Below, piece after piece: positions 27,565-37,121 of a stretch of 64,000 bases of DNA. Positions within the stretch are counted from its first letter, which is position 1. Each line of letters opens with the position of its first letter. The stretch comes from Sulfurospirillaceae bacterium. Lineage in GTDB: Bacteria; Campylobacterota; Campylobacteria; Campylobacterales; Sulfurospirillaceae. A program made the translations under genes and the position numbers. The stretch lies in assembly GCA_028684065.1 (NCBI GenBank), contig JAQUGO010000003.1:122171-186170 (forward strand). The letters are read 5' to 3'. The notes beneath the pieces were generated by a model. It worked only from the letters and a program-made list of their open reading frames with translations, was not told the DNA's origin and ran no database searches.

Positions 27565-28250
27565 AGTTTTTATTTTTATACTTATGGGTATTCGCATCGG
27601 CTTATGCTGAAATTTATACGGCATATACGGAGCAATTACCTCCCTATAATTTTTTGAAAGATGGTAAAATAGAGGGAAAAGCAACGGAGCTTTTAAAAAA
27701 AATGCTGAAAAAAAATGGTGATGCATTAAATGGTCAGATTCAATTTGGTCCTTGGGCTAAAGGGTATCAATCCGTTTTAAATAATAAAAATACAATACTT
27801 TACAGTACCGCTAGAACGAGGGACCGAGAGTTTTTATTTAAGTGGGTTGGACCCATTGATATCTTAACAATTGGATTGATAGCAAAGAAAAGCAAAAAGA
27901 TAGTGATACCGAATAGTGATTTTTTACATCATTATAAAATTGCAGCTATGTATGAAACAGCAGCAGAGAGTTTACTCTTTGAATTAGGAATAAAGCCTGA
28001 TGAATTGGATAGGTTTACCAATATCTACACACAAATGCGTAAGCTACACGAAGAAAGAATTGATGCGGTAGCCTTTAGCATAGAATCTATGAAACAATTC
28101 ATTTTAGAAGCAGGACTTAATCCTGATGAATATGAAACAGTTTATGTGCTGAAAGAGAGTGAACTCTATTTTGCTTTTAATAAAGATACCTCTGAATCAC
28201 AGATTGACTCTCTCAATAAAATCCTTAAAACGTTAAAGCAAGAAAAATAA
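27561..28250 (+). CDS. Periplasmic solute-binding protein (SBP family 3 type)
   Basis: Small extracellular-solute-binding protein (229 residues) with a signal peptide (MKFLFLYLWVFASAYA) and the type-3 fold start YTEQLPPYNFLKDGKIEGKATELLKKMLKK. It resembles amino-acid-binding or orphan YckB-like proteins without an ABC permease. The GTG at 27561 overlaps the stop of the HD-GYP gene (GTGA) and directly precedes the signal peptide; an ATG at 27528 would add eleven odd residues. Translational coupling to the kinase and HD-GYP genes suggests it delivers a ligand signal to the kinase. Confidence 0.82.
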   Translation: MKFLFLYLWVFASAYAEIYTAYTEQLPPYNFLKDGKIEGKATELLKKMLKKNGDALNGQIQFGPWAKGYQSVLNNKNTILYSTARTRDREFLFKWVGPIDILTIGLIAKKSKKIVIPNSDFLHHYKIAAMYETAAESLLFELGIKPDELDRFTNIYTQMRKLHEERIDAVAFSIESMKQFILEAGLNPDEYETVYVLKESELYFAFNKDTSESQIDSLNKILKTLKQEK

Positions 28251-28325
28251 TAGTCTATTTTTTTATATGAATTTTAAGTCTCAAAGAGTATAGTTTCACA
28301 CGATATAGTATGTAAAGGAGTCATC

Positions 28326-28607
28326 ATGCAAGTTAATGCAAATGCTATGATGTCCATATCAAATTGGATGAATAATAGTGCCAATAATATTGCCAATGTT
28401 AATACGCAAGATTATAGTGCTACACAAACAACGATGAATAATAACGGAAGTGGTGTGGTTGCTCAAAGTTCACAAACAGGTAATAGAACGGATTTGGCTA
28501 AAGAAATGACAGATCAAATTTCGATTGAAAAAAGTGTTGATGCAAATGCTCAAGCTATTAAAACACAAGATAAGATGATAGGCTCACTCTTAGATTTAAC
28601 TATATAA
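28326..28607 (+). CDS. Miniature flagellar rod/hook-type protein
   Basis: 93 residues that join the two conserved ends of axial flagellar proteins. The N-terminal rod motif reads SNWMNNSANNIANVNTQDYSA (compare ANNIANVNT in FlgB/C/F/G/E) and the C-terminal rod motif reads MTDQISIEKSVDANAQAIKTQDKMIGSLLDLTI. The whole middle domain of a normal rod or hook protein is missing. It probably folds as the D0 coiled coil and could be a rod or hook accessory. ATG preceded by AAAGGAGTCATC. A CGATATAG stretch at about 28300 may be part of a flagellar-sigma (FliA) promoter, but the -35 spacing is poor. Confidence 0.75.
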   Translation: MQVNANAMMSISNWMNNSANNIANVNTQDYSATQTTMNNNGSGVVAQSSQTGNRTDLAKEMTDQISIEKSVDANAQAIKTQDKMIGSLLDLTI

Positions 28608-29619
28608 TTAACATAGCATCTCCGTAAGAGAAAAATCTATATTTTTCTCTTACGGCTTCTTCGTATAATTCCAAGGTTTTTTCCAGACCCACAAATGAAG
28701 CAACAAGCATAATTAAAGTAGATTTTGGCAGGTGAAAATTGGTTAAGAGATGATTAACCCTCTGAGGTTTATTGTGTGGATGCAAGAATAAATTACATTT
28801 ACCAAAGGCTTGATGTTCTCTTGCATAATATTCAATCGTACGCGTTACCGTTGTTCCTACTGCTAAAAGAGGCTTTTGGGAGTCGATAAGCTTACATGTA
28901 AGCTTAGGGATAGCATATAACTCTTCGTGCATAACGTGGTCATATATATTTTCTGCTTCTACAGGTTTAAATGTTCCGGCGCCTACATGTAAGGTTAGAA
29001 AATGTGTTTCATAACGTTTTTTTAAAGCTTCAAACATAGCAGGTGTAAAATGTAAAGAGGCTGTTGGTGCCGCTACAGCACCTTTTTCTTTTGCAAAGAC
29101 ACTCTGATAATCGACACTATCTTCAGCATTATCTTCTCGCTTAATATAAGGGGGCAAAGGGATATGTCCAATGCACTCTAATATTTCAAAAAGTTTTTCT
29201 GTAAAAATAGCTTCACCATTTTGAGAAAAAGCAACTTTTCGTGTACCATCTTCATAACATGTGATAATATGGGCTTGCAGGCCTTGGTCAAAAAAGATAT
29301 CCATACCTTCTTTAACACGTCCTCTAATATAAACAGAGTAGCAATTTTCAGGTAATGGAGCATTAAGTAAAAATTCTACTTCACCACCACTGGTTTTATG
29401 CCCAAAAAAACGTGCTTTGATAACTTTTGTATCATTCAGAAGTATGGCTATATCATGCGGTAAAAAATCAAAAAGATGTTTAAAAAGCGTATGGGTTACA
29501 CTCCCATTTTGGCGGTTATAAACCAGTACTCTAGCCATATCTCTTGGGTTTAAAGGGTATGCCGCGATAAGTTCACTGGGCAAAACATAATCATAACTTG
29601 ATTTTAAAAGAGGATTAAT
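28600..29619 (-). CDS. queA: tRNA preQ1(34) S-adenosylmethionine ribosyltransferase-isomerase
   Basis: Makes epoxyqueuosine in tRNA from preQ1 and AdoMet. Family features: YDYxLPSELIAxYP start, LLNDTKVIKARFFGHKTSGG, GHIPLPPYI, TASLHFTP, LHVGAGTFKPV, GTTVTRTIEY, TNFHLPKSTLIMLVASFVG and a terminal YRFFSYGDAMLI. The ATG/GTG/TTG-limited frame would begin at TTG 29583 and lose the conserved SYDY. In-frame upstream is ATT at 29619, with AGAGGA seven bases before it and only three bases after the tatC stop. I therefore place the start at this ATT, a rare initiation codon. The 3' end overlaps the convergent flagellar-type gene by eight bases. Confidence 0.88.
   Translation of the reverse strand: MNPLLKSSYDYVLPSELIAAYPLNPRDMARVLVYNRQNGSVTHTLFKHLFDFLPHDIAILLNDTKVIKARFFGHKTSGGEVEFLLNAPLPENCYSVYIRGRVKEGMDIFFDQGLQAHIITCYEDGTRKVAFSQNGEAIFTEKLFEILECIGHIPLPPYIKREDNAEDSVDYQSVFAKEKGAVAAPTASLHFTPAMFEALKKRYETHFLTLHVGAGTFKPVEAENIYDHVMHEELYAIPKLTCKLIDSQKPLLAVGTTVTRTIEYYAREHQAFGKCNLFLHPHNKPQRVNHLLTNFHLPKSTLIMLVASFVGLEKTLELYEEAVREKYRFFSYGDAMLII
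28622..28655. terminator. 15-bp perfect hairpin inside the queA 3' end
   Basis: CCGTAAGAGAAAAAT and its exact complement flank a four-base loop (CTAT). It lies 15 bases after the stop of the flagellar-type gene and within the last queA codons. It may terminate the plus-strand gene (weak T-rich follow-up) while encoding the conserved QueA tail. Confidence 0.5.
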
Positions 29620-29622
29620 GGA

Positions 29623-30393
29623 TCAATCCTCTTTTGTTGTTGTATTTTCTTCATCGTCATCATCGGATTCACTCTCTTCTGGCTCAACATAAGGATTCAC
29701 TGCTTTGGCAACGAGAATAGAAATACCATAAAGAATCGTTAAAGGTCCCGCCATTAAAAACTGTGAGAGAATATCCGGCGGTGTGAGCAGAGCTGAAATA
29801 AAGAAAATAATAATAATAGCGTAGCGAAAGAAATCTTTGAGTGCTTTATCATCCACAAGGCCTAATTTTGCGAAGAAAAAGATAACAACAGGAAGCTCAA
29901 ATGCTAAGCCAAAACCAATCAACACTTTGGTAAAAAAGCCTACATATTCCCCAATACTTGGAAGTGCTGTAAAAAGTTCACTACCAAAGCCAATTAAAAA
30001 GGCAAAAGCGAGAGGAATAACAACATAGTAGCAAAAAGAGGCACCTATAAGAAACATTAATGTTGCTGCACTGACAAATGGGACAACCAGTTTTTTTTCA
30101 TTTTCATAAAGCCCCGGAGCTACAAAAAGCCAAAATTGCCAAAAAATGACAGGTAAAGAGATGACAAAGCCTGTGAAGAAAGCGACTTTCATAGCTGTAA
30201 AAAAGGGTTCTTGAACACCCGTAAAAATTACATTACTACCAGTAGGTAATACTGCCTTAAGTGGTGCTATCATCCAGCCAAGGATAGGTTGCCAAAATGA
30301 AAAACAGACAATAAACATAATAATAACAATAGCGACTGAAATAGCCAGACGCTTACGAAGTTCAACTAAATGAGGCTTAAGTTCATCAAACAT
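29623..30393 (-). CDS. tatC: Sec-independent protein translocase TatC
   Basis: Inner-membrane core receptor of the twin-arginine translocase, binding the RR signal peptide. 256 residues with six helices and family motifs HLVELRKRL near the N terminus, FWQFWLFVAPGLYENEKK, FGLAFELPVVIFFFAKLGLV and LTPPDILSQFLMAGPL. C-terminal acidic tail (ESESDDDDEE). Its ATG overlaps the tatB stop (TAATG), and queA follows after three bases, so tatB-tatC-queA form one unit. Confidence 0.96.
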   Translation of the reverse strand: MFDELKPHLVELRKRLAISVAIVIIMFIVCFSFWQPILGWMIAPLKAVLPTGSNVIFTGVQEPFFTAMKVAFFTGFVISLPVIFWQFWLFVAPGLYENEKKLVVPFVSAATLMFLIGASFCYYVVIPLAFAFLIGFGSELFTALPSIGEYVGFFTKVLIGFGLAFELPVVIFFFAKLGLVDDKALKDFFRYAIIIIFFISALLTPPDILSQFLMAGPLTILYGISILVAKAVNPYVEPEESESDDDDEENTTTKED

Positions 30394-30830
30394 TAGGCAT
30401 TTACCTCTTTTTTGGTTTCAGCGAGAGACTCATTTAGCGTAGTTGTTGGTGTAATGGGAGTATTATCAATGGATACCTGCATAGTGCGATCACTGTTCAT
30501 AGGTGAAGCAATCGTTTGTTCTATCTCTTTTAAGGAGTCATTAACACCTTGAGTAGATTTTTTGATTTCTTCGAGTTCATCAAAGGTGATAACTTTACGA
30601 GCACTAGTAGCTGCATCATCTAGCTTTTTTTTGTATTCTAATGCTTCTTCTTTAAGTTCTTGAATTTTCATCTCTTGCTCAAAAGAGTTCTTGACATCAT
30701 TGATGCTGCTTTTAAATGTTTTAAAGAATTTAGCTATTTTAACCATAGCATCAGGTAGTTTATCGGGACCAAGAAATAAAATAGCGATAATCGCAATGAT
30801 AAGGATTTCTCCCATACTCATACCAAACAT
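30393..30830 (-). CDS. tatB: Sec-independent protein translocase TatB
   Basis: Single N-terminal membrane helix (MSMGEILIIAIIAILFLGPDKLPDAMVKIAKFFKTFKSS) with the hinge Gly-Pro, an amphipathic helix and a long charged coiled region, typical of TatB. The Glu early in the helix (GEIL) fits TatB rather than TatA. 145 residues, normal. tatA is not in the window. First gene of the tatB-tatC-queA unit. Confidence 0.92.
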   Translation of the reverse strand: MFGMSMGEILIIAIIAILFLGPDKLPDAMVKIAKFFKTFKSSINDVKNSFEQEMKIQELKEEALEYKKKLDDAATSARKVITFDELEEIKKSTQGVNDSLKEIEQTIASPMNSDRTMQVSIDNTPITPTTTLNESLAETKKEVNA

Positions 30831-30903
30831 AAATTCTACCGCCTATAACTTGAATTTTAAAGTATTGATTTTATCTTAATTTTTATCAAAAGAATATAAA
30901 GAT

Positions 30904-31620
30904 TTACCAACTAACACTCTGGGGTGGGTTAGTTTTAAATGCTTTTTTTAGGGCTTTAGGGAGTTTGTTTTTAAGATTACCCATACCCAAAGGTTGAGCA
31001 AAATGCAAAATAGAAGCACTTTCTTCAGGTGTTAAATTTGGGTTGTGTATAAAGGCAATATGGGGGCATTGTTGTGTTGCTACTTTATAAATACCAGAAG
31101 CATAAGCAAAGATATGAGGAAAAGCTACTTCATCAAATTTCTCACCCCATGCAAAGAAGATAAAATGACCTTTGAAAATAATTTTTTTAGAAAAATTGTA
31201 ATTATTTACATCATAGTTAACTTTGCTTCCTTGTAAATCTGTATCAAATTTGACTAAGGCATTTTTGCGTTGTAAATTAGCTTCATTGTAGTTAAATAAG
31301 GTTTTAATCTCTATCAATTGACCTTCATAGGCTTTGAGTAATCCTTCAAAGGCTAGTAAAGCTTTATCTAAATGCAGCTCACTAAAGGCAGTTGTAAAAT
31401 CAAAATTTTGCTCTAATAATGATGTCGTCATTTCACATGTAAGGGGTGCGGAATTGCCAGGATGAAAAAGCATGATAGTTCCAGCAATGGAGTTGTCTTG
31501 AGCCAGTAGTGTTTCAAAGGCTTCCAAGGAAAGTGTTTGATCTTTTGGATTAATATAAAGATATGTTTGGGTTCGATAGACTAATTTTTTTTTGCATGTA
31601 AAATGTCCAAAAGCTTGCAT
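30904..31620 (-). CDS. Hypothetical protein, unrecognised
   Basis: 238 residues, soluble, no signal peptide or membrane helix, and no family I recognise. Visible features are HFTCKKKLVYRTQTYLYINPKD near the start and aromatic-rich GHFIFFAWGEKFDEVAFPHIFAYASGIYKVA in the second half. A basic C-terminal tail (GNLKNKLPKALKKAFKTNP) closes the protein. ATG preceded by TAAGGTAAAACG. It stands alone, divergent from the GGDEF/EAL gene. Coding is supported by length, codon style like its neighbours and a ribosome binding site; function is unknown. Confidence 0.75.
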   Translation of the reverse strand: MQAFGHFTCKKKLVYRTQTYLYINPKDQTLSLEAFETLLAQDNSIAGTIMLFHPGNSAPLTCEMTTSLLEQNFDFTTAFSELHLDKALLAFEGLLKAYEGQLIEIKTLFNYNEANLQRKNALVKFDTDLQGSKVNYDVNNYNFSKKIIFKGHFIFFAWGEKFDEVAFPHIFAYASGIYKVATQQCPHIAFIHNPNLTPEESASILHFAQPLGMGNLKNKLPKALKKAFKTNPPQSVSW

Positions 31621-31726
31621 CGTTTTACCTTATGAGTGAATATAATTGTAATTGTACTACAATAGGGCTGTAAAAGAGATATAATAGTATAAATATGGTC
31701 ATATTATTAAAGAAAGAACTGAGGTA

Positions 31727-33631
31727 ATGAATACGTTGAAAGTTAATCTAATGTCATTACGAATAGTCGGAATTTATTTTCTTTTTTCATTGGTATGGAT
31801 TTTATTCTCAGACGCAATATTGGCTTATTTTATCAATGATATTACATTATTAAATTCCCTTCAAACATACAAAGGAACTTTTTTTATTCTCATAACATCT
31901 ATTATTCTTTATTCTCTAATACACTCTCATATAACAATGATTTTTCGTATGGAAAAGAGGCTTGAAGACAATGAACAACGCTTAGAATATGTCATTCAAG
32001 GAGCAAATTTAGGGTACTGGGATTGGAATTATTCCAGTAATGGTCATGTTGTAAATGATACGTGGTTATCCTTCTTGGGTCTGCAAAGAAAAGATATCAA
32101 AAATGATATAGCAGATTGGACAGATTTAATTCATCCTGATGATAAAGCATTGGTTCAAAGTACCATAGAAAAAACACTTCAAGATTTTAAGCCATACGTG
32201 ATTGAGTTTAGAATGAAACATCACGATGGACATTGGGTATGGATAGAAGGTTCAGGGGCTGTCGTCGAAAAAGATGACAAGCTACACCAAGCTTTACGCC
32301 TTGTTGGAACACATAGAGATATTAGTGATCGTAAAAGAGTAGAAGAAGAGATCATTTTTCTTGCTTTAAATGATCCTTTGACAAAATTACCCAATCGCAT
32401 TTTGTTAAAACGCAAATTTGATGCCTCCCTTGCAGCGCATATAGCGTACGAGCAGCTCGCTTTTCTTTTTTTAGATTTAGATGCCTTTAAAACAATTAAT
32501 GATTTATATGGGCACACAATTGGAGATAAAATTATCCAAGATGTAGCGCTTCGTTTGTCCCGAAAAATAGGTATTAATGATATTATTTCACGCGTTGGTG
32601 GCGATGAATTTGTTATTTTAACACACGATGTTGTTTCCGTTGAAACTTTATGTAAGAATGTATTGATGTGTATGCATGAGGCATTTTATGTTGAAGCACA
32701 ACCAATCACTTTAAGTGTGAGCATTGGTGTTGTTCTCTATCCCCAAGATGGTAATACATTTGAAGAACTTTTTAAGTACGCTGATATCGCAATGTATGCC
32801 GCTAAGAATAGCGGTAAAAATGGCTATAAATTTTATCACAAATCGATGAGTGAGCAGTTATGTGAGTCTGCGGCACTGGAAAATTCTATAAAAAGAGGTC
32901 TTTCTAATGATGAATTTTGTCTATATTATCAACCTCAAATTAATTTAAATACAGGCAAGGTTATAGGAGTAGAAGCATTAGTGCGATGGATGAGTCCGCA
33001 TGTTGGCTTGATTTTCCCGAATGATTTTATTCCTCAAGCTGAAGAGAATCGCTTGATTATTCCGCTTGGTGAGATTATCTTTAGAAAAGCATTAGAACAG
33101 TCAAAAATATGGGAAAGTAGCGGTGTATTTGATGGAACTATGGCAATCAACATTTCAGCTGTACAAATAGAAGAGGAAAATTTTGTTGCAAAAATTGAAG
33201 CTATTAGACACATCGTTGATATAAATGCCTCAAAAATTGAGTTAGAAATTACAGAGAGTTTTTTGATGAAAGATCCTTTCTATGCGGCAGAAACATTGCA
33301 AAAACTCAAAACTATTGGCTATAAAATTTCCATTGATGATTTTGGAACAGGTTATTCATCTTTAGCCTATCTGAAACAGCTTCCTTTGCATAAATTAAAA
33401 ATTGATCGAACGTTTATCAAAGACCTTTCTAGTGATAAAGATGATCGAGCCATTGTGCGAGCTATTATTGCACTGGCTAAAGCACTTGAGCTAGAAGTAT
33501 TAGCGGAAGGCGTAGAAACTGAAGAGCAAAAAGTTTTTTTATTAGATAATTGGTGTGATACAGCCCAAGGCTATCTTTTTGCAAGACCTATGAGTATAAA
33601 GGTATTTGAGGATTTTCTTCGTCAAAACTAA
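31727..33631 (+). CDS. PAS-GGDEF-EAL c-di-GMP enzyme, membrane bound
   Basis: 634 residues: two N-terminal membrane helices (~10-35 and 48-66), a PAS_3 sensor domain (~85-205; WDWNYSSNG, IHPDDKALV, GTHRDISDRKR), GGDEF domain with intact RVGGDEF, and EAL domain with intact GVEALVRW, NISAVQ, ELEITES, DDFGTGYSSL, KIDRTFI and LAEGVETEEQ. Both cyclase and phosphodiesterase centres look functional by motif. No inhibitory RxxD site is seen before GGDEF. Acts in c-di-GMP control of motility and surface growth; signal unknown. Confidence 0.93.
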   Translation: MNTLKVNLMSLRIVGIYFLFSLVWILFSDAILAYFINDITLLNSLQTYKGTFFILITSIILYSLIHSHITMIFRMEKRLEDNEQRLEYVIQGANLGYWDWNYSSNGHVVNDTWLSFLGLQRKDIKNDIADWTDLIHPDDKALVQSTIEKTLQDFKPYVIEFRMKHHDGHWVWIEGSGAVVEKDDKLHQALRLVGTHRDISDRKRVEEEIIFLALNDPLTKLPNRILLKRKFDASLAAHIAYEQLAFLFLDLDAFKTINDLYGHTIGDKIIQDVALRLSRKIGINDIISRVGGDEFVILTHDVVSVETLCKNVLMCMHEAFYVEAQPITLSVSIGVVLYPQDGNTFEELFKYADIAMYAAKNSGKNGYKFYHKSMSEQLCESAALENSIKRGLSNDEFCLYYQPQINLNTGKVIGVEALVRWMSPHVGLIFPNDFIPQAEENRLIIPLGEIIFRKALEQSKIWESSGVFDGTMAINISAVQIEEENFVAKIEAIRHIVDINASKIELEITESFLMKDPFYAAETLQKLKTIGYKISIDDFGTGYSSLAYLKQLPLHKLKIDRTFIKDLSSDKDDRAIVRAIIALAKALELEVLAEGVETEEQKVFLLDNWCDTAQGYLFARPMSIKVFEDFLRQN

Positions 33632-33688
33632 TTTTTAGCTCCTTTTGAGTAAAATAAGCCAATTTTATCATATAGGGCGAAGCATTCA

Positions 33689-35890
33689 ATGGAAAATTTA
33701 GAAGCGGTATTAAAAAAACACAAATTAACAATGGGTGAGTATGAAAATATTCTAACGATTTTAGGCAGAGAGCCAAATATGCTAGAGATTGGTATCTTTT
33801 CTTCAATGTGGAGTGAACACTGTTCTTACAAATCCAGTAAAAAATATCTTAATGGTTTTCCAACAAAGGCTCCATGGGTTATTCAAGGTCCCGGTGAAAA
33901 TGCAGGTGTTATCGATGTTGGCGATGGTATGGCCGCTGTTTTTAAAATGGAATCACATAATCATCCTAGTTTTATCGAACCGTATCAAGGTGCGGCTACG
34001 GGTGTTGGTGGTATTTTAAGAGATGTTTTTACAATGGGTGCTCGTCCTGTTGCTAACATGAATTCACTTCGCTTTGGAAATGTGACGAATAATGATGATC
34101 TTTCTCGTCATCAACGCTATTTAGTACGCGGTGTCGTTGCTGGAATTGGTGATTATGGTAACTGTATGGGTGTGCCAACTATTGGTGGTGAAACATTTTT
34201 TGATGAAAGTTACAATGGTAATATCTTAGTCAATGCGTTTACCTTAGGTCTTGCCAAAAGTGATGAAATTTTTTATGGTAGAGCTGAGGGTATCGGCAAT
34301 CCTGTTGTTTACGTGGGTTCTAAAACAGGACGTGATGGACTAGGTGGGGCAGTTATGGCCAGTGATAGCTTTACGGAAGCCAATAAATCACTTCGCCCAA
34401 CAGTACAAGTAGGGGACCCTTTTGCTGAAAAATTATTGCTCGAAGCATGTTTAGAGCTTTTTAAAACAGATTATATTGTCGGTATCCAAGATATGGGTGC
34501 AGCAGGACTGACGTCAAGTTCATTTGAAATGGCAGGACGTAGTGGCAGCGGAATGATTATGCATTTAGATAAAGTGCCTGCACGAGAACCAGGGATGGAG
34601 CCTTTTGAATTTATGCTCTCTGAATCCCAAGAACGAATGTTGATTTGTGCCAAAAAAGGGTATGAAGATAAAGTCGTTGATATCTTTAGAAAATGGGACT
34701 TAAGTGCTGAAATTATCGGTGAAGTAACGGCTACTGGAAATATGGAACTTTTCTGGCATGGAGAACGAGTAGCGGACATGCCAGTACAACCAGTTGGAGA
34801 GAAAGCACCTATTTATGACAGACCAACAAAAGAACCAGCATATCTTGCATCTATAAAAAATACAACCATTAATGATTTTGCCAAAGTCGATAATCAAAAA
34901 GCTTTTGATACTTTATTGAATTCTGTTGAAATTTGCGATAAATCGTGGATTTTTGAACAATACGATTCGATGGTACAGACCAATACGATTAAAGCGCCTG
35001 GTAGTCTTGATGCCAGTGTCATCCGTATCAAAGAAAATGGTAAAGCACTTGCAATGAGTAGCGATTGTAACCCACGTTATAATTACATTGACCCTAAAAT
35101 GGGTGCAGCGGCTGCAGTGGCTGAGAGTGGGCGAAATGTAGCTATGAGTGGCGCTAGACCTTTAGCAATTACAGATTGTCTGAATTATGGAAACCCAGAA
35201 AATCCAGAAGTGATGTGGCAGTTTGCACAAGGGTGTTACGGCATTAAAGAGGCATGTGCGAAACTCAATACGCCTGTTGTCAGTGGTAATGTCTCGTTGT
35301 ATAATGAAACTAATGGCATTGGTGTTTTTCCAACCCCTGCAATTGTAATGGTAGGTCTAAATGATGATGCTACCAAAACACTTCCTTCCTGTTTTCAAAA
35401 AGAGGGTGCTTCATTATACCTTATCGGCGAAACAAAAAGCGACTTTGGTGGAAGTTTGTATATGAAAGAGATGTATGGTAAAGTCGAAGGCAATCTTGCA
35501 TCCTTAAGTTATGAAAATGAGTTAAAACTATGGGAACTGGTTATTGAAGCCAACAAAAAAAGTTTTTTAAATGCGGCAAAAGATGTGAACGTCGGTGGTA
35601 TTGCTGTAGCGTTAGCAAAAATGTCAGCCAAAAGTGGTAAAGGTTCTACGAGTAAAATAAAACTTGAAGATGCAAGAGATATTTTTGCGGAGAGTTTTTC
35701 ACGCGCCATTGTTGAAGTCAATGATGAAGCAGGTTTTGAGGCTATGGCAAAAACCATTGGTTTAAGCGTTGTAAAAATTGGAACAGTAGGTGGCGATAGC
35801 TTGACATGTAACGATGTTTCCAAAGATGTTGCCATCATTAAAGAGCGCTATTTTAACCGCTTTGCTGAAGTGATTGAACAAGATATTTAA
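33689..35890 (+). CDS. purL: Phosphoribosylformylglycinamidine synthase subunit PurL
   Basis: Purine synthesis step 4, in the small-PurL form that works with PurS and PurQ. 733 residues. Motifs: [67 protein letters not shown], and the second-half [26 protein letters not shown] and [13 protein letters not shown] at 33689 and a good hairpin terminator after the stop. purS and purQ are not adjacent. Confidence 0.96.
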   Translation: MENLEAVLKKHKLTMGEYENILTILGREPNMLEIGIFSSMWSEHCSYKSSKKYLNGFPTKAPWVIQGPGENAGVIDVGDGMAAVFKMESHNHPSFIEPYQGAATGVGGILRDVFTMGARPVANMNSLRFGNVTNNDDLSRHQRYLVRGVVAGIGDYGNCMGVPTIGGETFFDESYNGNILVNAFTLGLAKSDEIFYGRAEGIGNPVVYVGSKTGRDGLGGAVMASDSFTEANKSLRPTVQVGDPFAEKLLLEACLELFKTDYIVGIQDMGAAGLTSSSFEMAGRSGSGMIMHLDKVPAREPGMEPFEFMLSESQERMLICAKKGYEDKVVDIFRKWDLSAEIIGEVTATGNMELFWHGERVADMPVQPVGEKAPIYDRPTKEPAYLASIKNTTINDFAKVDNQKAFDTLLNSVEICDKSWIFEQYDSMVQTNTIKAPGSLDASVIRIKENGKALAMSSDCNPRYNYIDPKMGAAAAVAESGRNVAMSGARPLAITDCLNYGNPENPEVMWQFAQGCYGIKEACAKLNTPVVSGNVSLYNETNGIGVFPTPAIVMVGLNDDATKTLPSCFQKEGASLYLIGETKSDFGGSLYMKEMYGKVEGNLASLSYENELKLWELVIEANKKSFLNAAKDVNVGGIAVALAKMSAKSGKGSTSKIKLEDARDIFAESFSRAIVEVNDEAGFEAMAKTIGLSVVKIGTVGGDSLTCNDVSKDVAIIKERYFNRFAEVIEQDI

Positions 35891-35896
35891 TTTCTG

Positions 35897-35925
35897 AGAG
35901 GTGTGTAACACCTCTTTCCCTTTTT
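35897..35925 (+). terminator. Rho-independent terminator after purL
   Basis: AGAGGTGT pairs with ACACCTCT across a GTA loop, followed by TTCCCTTTTT; begins seven bases after the purL stop. Confidence 0.7.
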
Positions 35926-36077
35926 AAATCGTAGTTTGAATTTTTACATTTAAAAATTTAACTACTTTTTCTTAGTTGATGTCTTAAATTTACTTCATAA
36001 GTAATAGATTCAATCCATCTAGTTTTGGATAAATTATGAAATTATTTTATTAATTTCGTAATATCAGAGGATGAAAA

Positions 36078-37121
36078 GTGTTTGATACGGCAAAATACAA
36101 TCAATGGATGCAATCTTCAAGGGTTTTACAAGTTCGTTATATTTCTCTTTTAACAGCCCTTTTATATTGTATCTATGCTCAAATTGATCCCTTTATTGTT
36201 CCTACAAAATCTTTATTTTTTGTTCAATCAATCCATTTGTATTTTCTCTGTCCTTCCATCCTAGTGATTGTCGGGTTAACTTTTTTTGAAAAGTATCACG
36301 CTATTTTGACCTATCTTCTTATATTAGATCCCATTGCGGCAAGTCTTGGAAATTTTCTGATTCTCCCAAGACTTGACGAACCAACTCTTTATATTTCAGA
36401 AACGTATTTTATTATTTTTTGGGTTTTTATTCTTTCTGGATTAAGGCTTTTTCATGCCATCATCAGTGTCAGTGTGATCATTTTCATCTCTCTTCTTTCC
36501 AGTATGTATCTTTCATCACAAGCGTTTATGCTGCATCTGTTTTGGATTCTTTGTGCCACCTCTTTTGGAATTTTAGGTGCTTACCTATTGGAACGCTCAA
36601 ACAAAAAAGTATTTAAAAATAAGGAGATACTGGCAAATCTTGCCAACACTGACAAACTCACAGGCCTTTACAATCGCGCCAAATTTGATGAAGTTTTATC
36701 ACATGAGTTAGCGCGCACCGAACGATTTCATCACTCATTTGGTTTAGTCATGATTGATATAGATTATTTTAAGTTGGTCAATGACAACTATGGGCATCAT
36801 GTAGGAGATACTTTTTTAGTCGAAATTAGCACTCTTCTTAAAAACTCTGTTCGTTCAACGGATGTTCTGGTTCGTTGGGGAGGCGAAGAATTCGCTTTAA
36901 TTTGTTTGGAGAGTTCCCTCTCTGGCATTCTAACACTGGTAGAAACAATTCGTACCAGAGTAGAAGAATATTCATTTATGAATGTAGGAAAACGAACCAT
37001 CAGTATAGGCGTTACGATGTATGAAGAAAATGACACAGATACCATGATGATCTCACGTGCAGATAAAGCATTGTATGACGCAAAAAACAGCGGTCGGAAC
37101 TGTATCAAAGTGGCAAAATAA
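36078..37121 (+). CDS. Membrane diguanylate cyclase (GGDEF)
   Basis: 347 residues: six or so N-terminal membrane helices (a 6-TM sensory unit, ~25-175) followed by a GGDEF domain with RWGGEEFALI. RSTD five residues before the active site is a complete inhibitory I-site (RxxD). It should make c-di-GMP with product inhibition. Starts with GTG, preceded by AGAGGATGAAAA. Stand-alone gene. Confidence 0.9.
   Translation: MFDTAKYNQWMQSSRVLQVRYISLLTALLYCIYAQIDPFIVPTKSLFFVQSIHLYFLCPSILVIVGLTFFEKYHAILTYLLILDPIAASLGNFLILPRLDEPTLYISETYFIIFWVFILSGLRLFHAIISVSVIIFISLLSSMYLSSQAFMLHLFWILCATSFGILGAYLLERSNKKVFKNKEILANLANTDKLTGLYNRAKFDEVLSHELARTERFHHSFGLVMIDIDYFKLVNDNYGHHVGDTFLVEISTLLKNSVRSTDVLVRWGGEEFALICLESSLSGILTLVETIRTRVEEYSFMNVGKRTISIGVTMYEENDTDTMMISRADKALYDAKNSGRNCIKVAK

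Noticed and set aside
28290-28310. FliA-type promoter for the mini flagellar protein
   Set aside because: CGATATAG resembles a sigma-28 -10, but no TAAA element at the right spacing is present; kept only as a remark.
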